64,000 nucleotides of DNA from NCBI GenBank assembly GCA_019095985.1, contig CM032666.1:63667249-63731248 (forward strand), read 5' to 3'. The notes under the pieces were generated by a model. That model saw nothing but the letters and a program-made list of their open reading frames with translations, made no database searches and was not told where the DNA came from. Each line of letters starts with the position of its first letter. The first letter of the stretch is position 1. This DNA is from Streblospio benedicti (Eukaryota > Annelida > Polychaeta > Spionida > Spionidae). This document shows positions 28,230 through 39,257 of the stretch, piece by piece. The position numbers were made by a program, and so were the translations under genes.

Positions 28230-28462
28230 GTTTGAACCAATTTGACGCCTTTGGTATCTTTATGGCGTCACATGACTTCAACGTATATGGCTGCAGCTGT
28301 CTGCCATTTTCATTATAACATCGCCTATAGACAGCCAAAAGGCTGGGACCACCATGAACACCAGCAACATACCTTTCAATACTACCCTGTAGCATGCATG
28401 AAGGATCACACATAGTCACACCAGACCTAGCTAGTCACGTCTAGGGTGAGCTCCCCCGAAAT
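28230..28462 (+). repeat. Dispersed repeat, copy 2
   Basis: Diverged partner of 17430-17690, in the same orientation. Contains ATAGACAGCCAA and ends in CTAGTCACGTCTAGGGTGAG. Confidence 0.45.
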
Positions 28463-28577
28463 GTATGTGCTTTTTATGTGCTAGTTTTTGCCACAAAGTT
28501 GCTGGTTTGGAGTGTCAGGTGTCTAGCTATCTATAGGAAATAATCTTGAAGCTGTACGTGTGTTGTGTACCACTATC

Positions 28578-28727
28578 ATAGGCAGATCCAGTGTGTGGGG
28601 GGGGGGCGGGGGCATGCGGCCCCCCTTTTCCCACCAAAATACTTCATTTTCACATTTTCATGGGTTTTTCATGAAATCCTGAAGTGCGCCCCCCCCCTTT
28701 TTTTCCAAAAACCTGGATCTGCCCATG
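28578..28727. mobile_element. Small MITE with G/C homopolymer core
   Basis: CATAGGCAGATCCAG and its near-complement CTGGATCTGCCCATG bound a 150-base unit holding runs of G on the left and C plus T on the right. No coding content. Confidence 0.6.
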
Positions 28728-29260
28728 ACTACAACTGGTTATTTTGTAGAAAATCAGACAATGTACCTTTTTATGCAAACCCTAGCCTTATGAAACACTT
28801 CTCTGTTATCCGTGCACATGACCAGGTGCATGGGTTATTGCCTTGGCCATGGACTATCTTCAAGAGTACTGGTTGGGAAGTACATTTCATGACAGTACAT
28901 TCTTTATAGGACTATGACATGTGTGTATGAAAAACTTGAATTCCTTCATATGGTCCGATGCATATGATTCTCTGATGATGAGCCATGGCCGCTGCTAATT
29001 TATTGGAACAGACGTATGAGAACTAATTAACTGTGTGTTGATCTATTTCCCTCTCAACTAAATATGGTACTTAGTAATAATTTTAAGTGAGTGAGTGTCA
29101 GCGGGTAACATGAAAAAGCAGAGCTCTTCTGCAAAAAACAAACCAAAAACACATGACAGTTGTCCATTTTTAAAGTATGCAAAAAAAAATCTAATTCTTC
29201 CTAAAATTTCTGAATATGAACTGTCCCTATTTCCTAATGGAAAACAATTTCAAGTTTCTT

Positions 29261-29356
29261 ATACAATACAATACGATGCAATACAATACAATACAATACA
29301 ATGCAATACAATACAATACAATACAATACAATGCAATGCAATGCTATGCAATGCAA
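29261..29356. repeat. (ATACA)n pentanucleotide repeat
   Basis: About 19 units with ATGCA variants toward the right end. Confidence 0.9.
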
Positions 29357-29464
29357 CATTTATATAGCGATACTTCTTCTCAAACTGAGCAAACCTAGTG
29401 AAACACTTGCTCAAATTTTAATAAAGATGCTCATAATTTTAAAAAAAGAATGATGAAAAGGTTT

Positions 29465-30094
29465 GTCCATTCCACCGTCGGCGACCAAAAAACTAGATAG
29501 AGACTTGATGGTCGCCACCATGTCTCTACCATGTCTTTACCATGTCTTCATCTAGTCTCCAAGGTCGGGAGCTACTCGTTATCTAGTTTCGAAAAAAGTC
29601 GCCGGCGCACCGGCGACAGCCTTTTTAGTTGCACAGACATGCAGCTCAACTAAAAAGTCGCGGGTGTTTGGTTACGACTAAAAAATCAATAAAAGATCGC
29701 CACCAAGTCGTAACCAACTCGAAACCTTGTATTTATCTACTCGAGACCATGTCCTCATCAAGTCTCTACCATGTCGTTATCAAGTCTCCCTGGTCGGGAG
29801 CAGATCGCCACTTCAACGTAGGTAACGAGTAGATAAAGATTAGATGGAGACTAGATAAAGACATGATGAGGACTTGGTGGTGAGTTGGTGGCGATTAAAT
29901 AAAAACCTGGTCAAGACCAGGTCTTAACCAGGTCTTTATAAGGTCGTAACCACATCGCCATGATGACGGACATGTCGCTACTAAGTCTCTACCTTGTCTC
30001 TACCTACTCTTTTACCATGTCGAGATCGATTTTCACGGTCGCCGGGGATTTAGTCTCCACCAAGTCGTAACCTTTGGCGACGGTGGAATGGGAC
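29465..30094. mobile_element. Foldback-type element with internal GTCTCTACCAT repeats
   Basis: Ends GTCCATTCCACCGTCGGCGA (29465-29484) and its inverse GGCGACGGTGGAATGGGAC (30076-30094). The interior alternates GTCTCTACCATGTC-like units and their reverse complements, and a perfect palindrome GTCGCCGGCGCACCGGCGAC near 29600. Similar CGCGACT motifs continue to about 30185, so the right boundary may be composite. Confidence 0.6.
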
Positions 30095-30199
30095 ACCATT
30101 TTTTGGGGCCAAAAATCAGCATTTTGTCGTAACCTAGTCTCTGATACCCGCGACTTCTTCAGGTTGCGACTAGCTAGCGACGTGATTTTGAAATGAGGT

Positions 30200-32920
30200 C
30201 ACAGAATTTTCTACATACTAAATACACAAGCAGTCTTTGTCTCTTCCTACATAAGTATTCTACATACTAATGATGCATTTTAAACAAAGAAACCATAACG
30301 CCCTCTATAGATGACTAAATTAAAATTAACACAATGTTCTCATTCAACTACAAATCTAACACTCCCCACCTTGAAGGCTCCTCACTAAAATGTGATGACC
30401 TTCAACTGTTACATCAGTGATTCAACATTTATTTTTTTTTCAATGCACACTTCCAACAAGTAGCTCTCTTCAAACGATACCAGTTTGGATGATACTCAAT
30501 CATTCCGTCCAATGGGTGCTTGTGTCCTGTGTTGACTGAATCTTGAACAGTGTGTAGGCATACCTTGGATTTCTTGATTTCTTGATCATCAACTCGGATC
30601 TTCATACTTTTCAAACGAGATACTGGACTCAAATCTTCTTCCAGGAAGGCTGGGCCCTTAGATGAAGATGCAACCATGTTCGATTTCGGTGACTTTCCAT
30701 TTGCCTTTGGTCCTTTCTTGACTGGTTGTTCATTTTCTTCAGGCTTTTCTCTTTCGTCTGTATTTTCTCGTTTCCTCTCTCCTTTGTTCTGATCAACAGA
30801 TGATTCTGGAATTTCACTTATAGATTCATCTTCTTGTTTGTCACTGATCAATTGGATTAAATTAAAACCATCTCCAACAGAATCAATTTTATCATTTTCG
30901 GATTGTGAGGTATCATTATTAAAATCATTGATGTCACATGGTTCAATGTTAGCATCAGTGCCATCTTTTTGGGATTCTAAATCGATTCCAGATTTCTCAT
31001 CAGAGACATTTTTCTTCTCTCCTACACGGTCACTATCTTTTCCTTCAACAATTCTAATGCCTCCATTTTTAACTTTAACTCTATCTTGTCCTTTGTTGAC
31101 ATTCTCATCCTGACTTTTGCTTTCATCTCCTCCCACTTCCTTCATAGGATTTTCTGTTTTTGACTCTAAATTATCGTAAGCTCCGTCAAGGTATAAATTC
31201 ACTGACGGTGAATCATCCGATACAGTAATGAGATCAGAACATCCAATACCATTGGATAATATATCTTTTGATCGCGTTTCCCATATCTTTTGGCATGTGA
31301 TTTTGTTTTCTTTATCATTTGATTCACCTTCATTTCTCAACCTACCAGTTTGTATCAAGCCACAAAAGTTCAAACCTGCATTGTTACTCTTATATATTTT
31401 AGTTGAAGCGTTGAGATGTGACTTCACACCAAGTTTGCCAGCATGAAGAAGGCGACTATGCTTCAAGTCACACCCATCGATGCCACACCTACTTGTCTTG
31501 AAACACTTGTCTGTCACATGATTGGTCATCAAACAGCTTTCACATAGCCCTTTATCAGTCACAATATCCAGTCTTTGAGCAGCCTCAAGATTCCCGAATG
31601 ATTGACACATATACAATTTGTGATCTTCTCCACAAACAATACACCTAGAGCTGTGCTGTTTTTGACTTGTTGCAAATGATGAACTTTTTCCTGCATTTCC
31701 TTTAGACTGGTTGATCGATGACGTCACTGTGCATTCCTGCTTGTAATTAACGACCCCATTTTCACCATACACAGGGTCCGAATCGTACTCTACTTCTTGT
31801 TGGATAAACTCCACGAGATTTTCGAACGTGGGATATCGGCCTTTTTCTCTTCTCGTGTCCATTGCAATCTTACGCCACTTCGTCTTCCTGAAAGGTTGCA
31901 GCCTATCAATAATTGAGGCAATGAGATGCTGTGAGCGAAGCTCCTCTACCTCGTTCATTTGCAGCAACATCATCTGGCATTTATTTAGCTCATTGTAAAG
32001 TGATTCGAGGTCAGCAGAAGTCCTCACTGCTCCTCCGCCCCGGAGAGATGATAGGAGCCTCTCTGATACCAAGAGCTCATTGCCATATTTTTCTTTCAGC
32101 GCCTTCCTAGCAAGTTGGTACCCTTCTGTACCACCTAGCAAAACATATGGTTGGATCGTTTCCTTCACTGCACCCTTGGTGTATTGGATTAATTGAGCCA
32201 GCTTTGCAGAATCATCCCTCGTTCTTTTGTCCACTATGTTATCGAACATGGTCATGAAACTATGGTATAGCATAGGATCCCCATCATACGCTGCTAACTC
32301 CACTTTGGGCATGGTCAATGCTTCCACAAGGGCTCTGGAAGACTCATCTATGGATGTGGTTGAAACGCTACTGGCATTGCTTGAAGATGATGCCAGACTG
32401 TCAGCTCTCTCACATGCTTCATCTTTCTTTTCCCTCAGTTCCTCCAGGTACGCATCACTCTCTTCTATGGCTTCAACGTCGTCAAGCTTTTGATGGATCT
32501 TGTGATGGACCTCTTCAAACTCATCAAACTTCTGTTCTATTTCTGATATCACCTTTTCCACTTCATCTCCTTTCTTACCTCTTAACAAACCCCTAATTTT
32601 TCCACACCTGTAAGTTATGGCTGACTTTAGCTTGGCCCTCTCTAGCTTAGCCTTGATATCCTCTTCTTCTGCCATCTCACTTTATTCTTCGTATTCACTG
32701 TATTCTACTTCTCACTTTCACTTCTGTTTGATTTAGCAATAATTGTCACTTTGGCGCTAGTATTTATCACTGTTGTCTCCCCACCGTCAGGCATAACAAA
32801 GTGTTGTTGAAGTCAATTATTCTTATCCAATTGGTGAAAAAATTTTATTCCTTTATTTGTGATTGTAATTCTTTATCATAAATTAAAACAGACAGAATTT
32901 TCTACATTTACACAAGCAGA
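30200..32920 (-). mobile_element. BEL/Pao-type LTR retroelement fossil
   Basis: Contains a 748-codon Gag-type frame at 32675-30429 on the minus strand but no reverse transcriptase or integrase. A stretch CAGAATTTTCTACAT near 30205 recurs in the same orientation near 32893 with ACACAAGCAG just after it, which may be what remains of the two LTRs. A purine-rich AAGGTGGGGAG before TGTTAGATTTG (minus, near 30365-30380) looks like a polypurine tract and LTR start. A piggyBac-type MITE lies at 32930, possibly inside the outer LTR. Element incomplete. Confidence 0.6.
30429..32675 (-). CDS. BEL/Pao-type Gag (DUF1759-like) within the retroelement fossil
   Basis: Long open frame of 748 codons. The N-terminal 110 residues are Glu/Lys-rich coiled coil. 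About residues 120-310 match the DUF1759-type Gag core (PKVELAAYDGDPMLYHSFM, then KETIQPY and LLSSLRGG). Cys/His clusters follow at about 340-410 (CIVCGEDHKLYMC, CESCLMTNH). The remaining 330 residues are acidic, Ser/Asp/Lys-rich and unlike Gag, ending YHPNWYRLKRATCWKC. No pol frame follows. It could be a non-autonomous element or a co-opted gene; the sequence alone does not decide. Confidence 0.7.
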   Translation of the reverse strand: MAEEEDIKAKLERAKLKSAITYRCGKIRGLLRGKKGDEVEKVISEIEQKFDEFEEVHHKIHQKLDDVEAIEESDAYLEELREKKDEACERADSLASSSSNASSVSTTSIDESSRALVEALTMPKVELAAYDGDPMLYHSFMTMFDNIVDKRTRDDSAKLAQLIQYTKGAVKETIQPYVLLGGTEGYQLARKALKEKYGNELLVSERLLSSLRGGGAVRTSADLESLYNELNKCQMMLLQMNEVEELRSQHLIASIIDRLQPFRKTKWRKIAMDTRREKGRYPTFENLVEFIQQEVEYDSDPVYGENGVVNYKQECTVTSSINQSKGNAGKSSSFATSQKQHSSRCIVCGEDHKLYMCQSFGNLEAAQRLDIVTDKGLCESCLMTNHVTDKCFKTSRCGIDGCDLKHSRLLHAGKLGVKSHLNASTKIYKSNNAGLNFCGLIQTGRLRNEGESNDKENKITCQKIWETRSKDILSNGIGCSDLITVSDDSPSVNLYLDGAYDNLESKTENPMKEVGGDESKSQDENVNKGQDRVKVKNGGIRIVEGKDSDRVGEKKNVSDEKSGIDLESQKDGTDANIEPCDINDFNNDTSQSENDKIDSVGDGFNLIQLISDKQEDESISEIPESSVDQNKGERKRENTDEREKPEENEQPVKKGPKANGKSPKSNMVASSSKGPAFLEEDLSPVSRLKSMKIRVDDQEIKKSKVCLHTVQDSVNTGHKHPLDGMIEYHPNWYRLKRATCWKCALKKK

Positions 32921-32929
32921 GAAAAAATT

Positions 32930-33520
32930 TTAACCCTCATCAGTACATTAACCAAAACACCTTAATCAGTACAATAGGGGTCCATGTGGACCCCAATAAT
33001 TTGATGTGATTTTCTTTTCAATTCATGATCTTTCTGTGATACAAATACATTCATATGTTAATTATGACTGTGTCAGATAAAAATAACAAATAAAGAGTCA
33101 TGCTTTTATTATATACACATTTTGATAGGTCAAATTATCGAACAACTTTGTGTTCTATGTACCCATCGTGTCTGGGGTCCATGCGGACCCCAATAAAATT
33201 GTTTTGTATTGGTCCTTATGTATAACCAAAAAGAAAATAATTTTCATTCTTGATAATGGAAAGATATGAGCTGACAACTTCATTAAAGGCCTTCAATCAA
33301 AAAAATTCCAGTGTACCCTGCATTTTCTGTTCTCAACAAATGTGGACCCCAAGCAAATATTTTTTATGTACGTCCTAATATTTAACTAAATCAAATAATC
33401 TTTGGTACAGATAAAGACAAGATATAGGGTGACAACTACCTAAAAGGAAAAAAAAGAAATACCAAGGAATAAAGATATGTCACAAAAAGTATACCCCTGG
33501 GGTCGAATGGACCTATAAAA
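32930..33520 (+). mobile_element. piggyBac-type MITE, copy 1
   Basis: Starts at TTAA with TTAACCCTCATCAGTACATT and is nearly collinear with the reverse complement of 62629-63247. Carries repeated GGGGTCC-N4-GGACCCC palindromes at 32977-32994 and 33174-33191, and decayed ones near 33341 and 33499-33513. The right terminus is lost or diverged. No transposase. Confidence 0.7.
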
Positions 33521-33967
33521 AGTTTATATGACATGAAATTCACCTGTTCATGTCTCTTTAAAAGGCGTGTCCCGTGTAGAGGAGAGCCACACCTCTGCAC
33601 GTAAAAGAACTCACCTAGTTTGAAAACTATAGCTAGTGTGATCCCCCCACCCCTGCGGCTCAATTGTCTACCTAGCCTGCCTCTGAAGGTCCATGTACCA
33701 ACACCACGTGGCCTCCCGCTGCCATCGCGCATGTTCAGGACCTCAAGCAGAACTCATACAGATACAGATACAGATACATAAAATACTTTAAAATCATGTA
33801 TACTTTGCAACGCACCGTATAAAAATATTTAGTATGCCACGTGTCGTTTTCTATGCCTAATACTCACTTTGACGGCCTTGAACTTGGAAAATGAGGAAGT
33901 GGGAGGGAGTTCTATTAAAAATATATTATTTTGCAAATTACTTATAAAATAAAAGGATTGTTCTACC

Positions 33968-36900
33968 ATGGATGATGATGGATTGCCTCTTATTGGCACA
34001 GGCTTGGATTTCACAAAGGTATTTACGCACGCCACTGCTTTCTATTGAAGAAATTAGATAGACTATACACAAAATGATAATCCTAGGTGTCATATGACCA
34101 CAGTTCTGATCAACTCTATGTGACTGTGCATCTGTTTCTCTGTCACTCCGCAGCCATTAATTGCTAATGGTTATTGCAGCGGGATATCATGAGATCTTGT
34201 TGCATGGACATCTAGAGGAAGGCTAGGTAACCGAAAGCCTCTGGGGTGTGGGGTGGGCGACTGCAGGGCGCATGAACCACACTTGTTTTTATTGTTTTGT
34301 CAAGCATGCATGACTTAATGGAAATATTCTTCATTGGGAATGCACATGTAATGTTAGATGTACACAAACGTGTAGCTTTGCAAATATACATCCACTAGAG
34401 TACCAATCGCTAAAACCGGCCATACACATAAACCGTGAAGTTTACGTAGGATGTGAAATGTAGTGACCTCTACCCCGGGGAGCGTACGTAAAATTCACGG
34501 ATTGTGCATATGGCCGAACAGTGCAATTGATGTTCTAGCTGTAGTTGATAGAATTTACATGACATTTATTTCTGATTTGAATTGTTTTTAAGTGGACAAT
34601 ACACAATTTTGCATATGTGCTTGTACAAAGCTAATAATTAAAATTTTATCAACATCAATTTACTTGCAGATTGGTGCCATTCAGCAGAAACGGACTCTGG
34701 CATTTCTCAACCATTTTATAACCCACACAGCAGGATTTTTGAACCGGTTTTCCACAGTCTGTGAAGAAAAGCTATCAGCTTTGTCCTTACGAATCACTCG
34801 TCTTGAAACAACCATCAGCATTTTAGAAGCAAAGGTGAACTCTTAGTTTAGAATTTCCAAGATCATGCTTTTTTTACTGATATAAGCCATTTCGTAAATA
34901 GAAGTGACCTCACGAGTCCGAGGTCAAGTGTGAGAAGTTTAATTGCATTATGGACGCATGATTGGCTATAGTAGAATGAATGAAAATCTAAGGTTAGTTT
35001 ATAAAACCCACAAATATACCGTTGCATCATCCGCTTTCAATTCATTTGTGAATGACGAAAGACCAATATGCGATTGATTTGACACCAAGAAATAATAAAT
35101 CAAACACTTAAAAGTTTGTCAAATATTAGTTGAAAGTCGGAGATCTCGGAGTCGTAGATGTGTGAAATCTGTTCCATTAGCATCCGTCTGGAAATTCTGA
35201 AGGAGATGCCAATAAAAAGTAGTTAATAACTTAGTTAATTCTCTTGGGAATTGAATGATATTAAGTCACCTATTGTAAAACAAGTGTAGTAGTCCATATT
35301 TGAAGTCAAGAGATTAATTCTGCTGGCATAGCTGTTATTAAACCTAATTTAAATCTGTGAAAAATCTATGTCATGGCTGAAGCCTTTTGTTTACATATTT
35401 ACATAGGATTTACAGAGGCTTTTCAGGTGCTGTTTAATGCCAAATTAATCTCTTCTTTTAGCTGTGCATTCTTACACCTTTCCTACAAGTGGTGACTTAA
35501 ATTCATAAATTACATATTATGATTAACAAAGTTATTCGAGCATTTTTGTTGCAAGTTTTACTAAATACTGTATAGAAAAATCATGCGCAATGCACATCTT
35601 TATGCACCTTGACCTTTGATGGTCTCTGACCTCGTGACGTCAAGCAGAATTTACGAAATCACTTATAGGCCTATATCATTAAAATTCAAATTTCAAATCT
35701 ATATTCTTATTTCTTGACAATCCATATCATGTTGTTGACAATGACTGATATACTTTCATATAAGGTCTACTAACATGGCAGCAAAACTAATCTCTATGCA
35801 CACATTGAATGCATATTGGTTGCAAATAGTTATTTACTGAATGCATTTAATTTTATTAATTAATTTTATTTTATTATTCAGCTAAACTCTGTTCCTGGAT
35901 TAGAGAATGTGACTGTTGCATCTACATCATCCACATCTGTAGAGGCTGCGCCTGCCCCTAGTGATGCTAATCCTCCTGCAAAGACAGAGAGCACTCCTCA
36001 GGTATTGGAATATAGACAAGTATCCATTAAACCACAAGATAAATTAAACGGGAGATTGATAAAACATAATAATAAAACATAATAATTCGTAACAATTCGA
36101 AACAAAGTTACGGCCATCATGGTTTTCTTGGAATTGCTCAATCACCAAAACTACAATACTTACAATTATCAAAGTAAACAGAAAAAACGTAATAATCAGA
36201 ATAATTTCTTACACTTCCGCACAATGGCATCCATCTTTAAGCTCATAAATATTTGGATTTGCTCGGGCGGTCTAGTTTATTCCCGCCACAACCTTAGTGC
36301 CTGAAGTGCGGACGCCATACAGACATGCAATGACATCAAAATCTGTCAAAATGGCAGCGTGATTTTGAACTTTTAGAAATATTCTTTTTAGCACGGAACC
36401 TCCGTAAAAATGCATAATATAAGGGGAACAATCGGAATAAACTTAATTTCAGGCAAATTACGAAGGAAGCAGCAATCTGCGGAAGCTACAGAACCTTTTT
36501 ATGTTTGTAACAGTCGCAAGAATGAGAAGAAATGTGAAAAAAACATAAGTAATCGTAGCGTAATTCTCGAAATCTTTCATCTGTATCCTTCTGATGGTGT
36601 CAGTACTGTAAACAGAGGGTGCGTTTAATAGGGCATGTGCACTTATTAGAACGAATACGGTATTAGGAAACATTTATACTTGACATATATGTACTTGAAT
36701 GAAGCATGACCAATACAGCAAAAGGTTGTAACTCTGTGGCTTTATGCAAACTAGTGAGCCATATACCTGAAGAGGTGCTCGAATAGATATGCTCTCCCAA
36801 CAAAACCCCTCTTTTTGACACTCAAAGACCTCCTTTTTATTTGAATTTCTTTTGAGAGATTCATTACTTTATTGTTTAGAAATATTAGGCACCATTCATT

Positions 36901-38187
36901 GTTGTGTCGTTTTCATAGCTCCCTTTTTCTTTTTACAATATAGCAAACAACTAAGACCCACATTTTACATTTAAAATCATAATTGGATAAAAGAATTGTT
37001 AAGATCTACAATCAGCCCATTTTTTAATTTTAAGATCCCTATTTATCATTTCAGAATTTACAAGTATCATTTAGGAGGTCTGGTTCCTCCCCCTCGGCCA
37101 TTTAACTTTGTTAATCACTGATTCATTTATTTACATTGATTTTAGAGAGCATAAGGTGTGGGAGGTTGCTGGCGTTTTGACACAAATTAGCTTAATCTTT
37201 AAATTGTATTTCATTAATCTCATCTGATGTGATTCCTACCAATATATATTTATGGCTAATGATGAGAAATGTTCTAATTAAATAATTGCCTGCCGGTGGT
37301 AATTTCAGACCGCAGCAGCACCTGCCACAGCACATACAGAGATTCCTGTTGAGACACCTCAACTTGAAAGTGATGTGGCACAAAATAATTTGCCAACTGT
37401 AAAACAAGACCCTAGATATGCAAAGTTCTTCAAAATGCTTAATATTGTAAGATATTTTTTTCTTCTAGAAAATAAGCGTTATGTTTCACAGATGATAAAA
37501 TAAGTTGCAAGTTACAAAAAATGTTGAATAATTAAGATTCTAATAATGATACAAATGACTTGCTTGTTTATAATATAAATTATATTCTGAAGTGTATAAT
37601 TTAGATTGAAATGCGTAACATGTTGAAAGGGGCACATTACTTAGAAATTTAGCTTTTCTGCACTGTATTATTAAGTAATGTTTCCATGATGCCATTTGGT
37701 TCTATCACATTTTGTCATATAAAAATGAACAGGCCTATCATGTAGACTCTTCATCATATTCACCCTAAGTATTCATGACTTCAGGGTGTCCCAGAGAACG
37801 CAGTAAAACAGAAAATGACCATCGAAGGACTCAATGCTGCTTTACTAGAGTAAGTTGTGTTTTACATCTTCTGAAAACACGTAAACATATTAGCTATATT
37901 AGTGTGGCTATGATTAAGATTAAATGAAAAGGTTTTTAGACCACTTTTTTTAGAAGTCTTAAACATTTGTATTGTTAAAAGAAGGTGATAGTTACTTGTG
38001 TTGATGAGCAAAAATGAAAATAATGTTAAATGTTGAAGAGGCCAACAAAATGTGATGTGTTTGATGTTTGTTTCCTTACAGTACACCAGATGCTCCAATG
38101 CCAGATGCTGGCAATGTAGACAATGACTCCGACGATTTCAGTGATGATGGAAATAGGAGTGACTCATCTGCAGACTTTAGTGATTAA
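33968..38187 (+). CDS. WASHC3: WASH complex subunit 3 (CCDC53), six coding exons, 214 aa, complete
   Basis: Exons 33968-34018, 34670-34834, 35882-36001, 37309-37446, 37785-37849 and 38082-38187 join in phase with GT/AG borders. The start is the ATG in context ACCATGG, giving MDDDGLPLIGTGLDFTK, the usual WASHC3 N-terminus. Exon 2 carries the conserved AIQQKRTLAFLNHF and FLNRFSTVCEEKL blocks and the start of a coiled coil (about residues 30-75). Exon 3 and early exon 4 are a Ser/Pro/Ala-rich linker. Exon 4 has the conserved DPRYAKFFKML block, and exon 5 GVPENAVKQKM. The tail is acidic, ending DFSD. By family knowledge it is a small subunit of the pentameric WASH complex, which activates Arp2/3 on endosomes. 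It is slightly longer than the human protein (194 aa) because of the linker. The downstream neighbour is a convergent homeobox gene. Nothing is broken. Confidence 0.95.
34881..35667. mobile_element. MITE in WASHC3 intron 2
   Basis: Inverted ends ATAAGCCATTTCGTAAAT at 34882 and (minus) ATAAGTGATTTCGTAAAT ending at 35666, with TA at both edges, continuing into a GACCTCACGAG / CTCGTGACGTC pair. Lies wholly in the intron and does not touch splice sites. Confidence 0.6.
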
Positions 38188-38540
38188 ATATATATCAAAC
38201 AATATCAGAGCAATTTTTCAAATCATTTATTTAATGCTGTTCATGTTTGTTGAATGTTGTTGATATGTTGATTGAAAGAGTGGTCTTTTTATGGATGTAA
38301 TAAGTCATTATTATAAAGTGACATTTAATATCACATTGTTAACCCAACGAAAAACTTCTCTTGAATAGTGTACTGTAGAAATATTTATATTTCAATAGGT
38401 TATAGATTATGTTCCTCATCATTTCAAAGAACAGTTGGCAAACTTCAGTATGATGTGGAATGTTATCGTGTGTGATTGATCTTTGTGTTTGTGTATAAAC
38501 TGTCGATTGCGTGGTTAATAGGTCCTCTGTATTCAGATAG

Positions 38541-38546
38541 AATAAA
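38541..38546 (+). terminator. Poly(A) signal of WASHC3
   Basis: AATAAA lies 354 bases after the WASHC3 stop codon in AT-rich sequence. It is the first canonical signal I noticed downstream and fits a short 3' UTR. Cleavage has not been shown. Confidence 0.55.
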
Positions 38547-39013
38547 TTTTATATTACATCAGTTTAAAGAATTGTGCTTGTACATGTCCCAAAGCTGATG
38601 ATAAAAACAGCCTTATTTGCCAATTATACTGGTGCTAGTAATGTGGAGATTTTACCTTATTGTTACTATTAATATTCTTAAGTTTCTGTATGTTAATAAC
38701 ACTAACTTTAAATGTATTGTCTTACACATAACCCTGGTAATATAATACAATTGTAGGTACCCTTGTTCCATATGCAAGGTTCTATGTCCACCTTGTGTGT
38801 GCTCTGCAATCTCCCAACATGTCCAATTTAGTACTGAACACAACATTTGCACACTACTTTAGTATTTTTTATATATATAATGTGAAGATGTATAATACAG
38901 CTTTGAGAAATTGAGAATGCTTGCTAAAGTTATGGTATTGTTAATTTGTTTTATTGAATGGTAGGCCTTGGATAAAATGAAGCTGTAGATGAAAAATAGC
39001 CTTGTAGAATATA

Positions 39014-39019
39014 TTTATT
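39014..39019 (-). terminator. Candidate poly(A) signal of the homeobox gene
   Basis: AATAAA on the minus strand (TTTATT on plus), about 240 bases past the stop codon. It lies about 470 bases from the WASHC3 poly(A) signal, so the two genes converge with a short spacer. Confidence 0.4.
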
Positions 39020-39257
39020 TGAGAATGACAATAGAATATATACATAAAACATATGGAAACTTGATAACTAGAAAAAAACAATACAAAATACTGTATTATG
39101 TTATGTCAATTAAAAACATTAGTAATGTTTAAATTGTCCAACATAATTACATTTACTCCTAAAGAAGCAACCAGTCTCAGGAACCAGTAGCGTTAAGTAA
39201 CTTCAAAACAATAGCAATTATCTAACAACATAGCTCATAATAACAGTTACCAGTACA

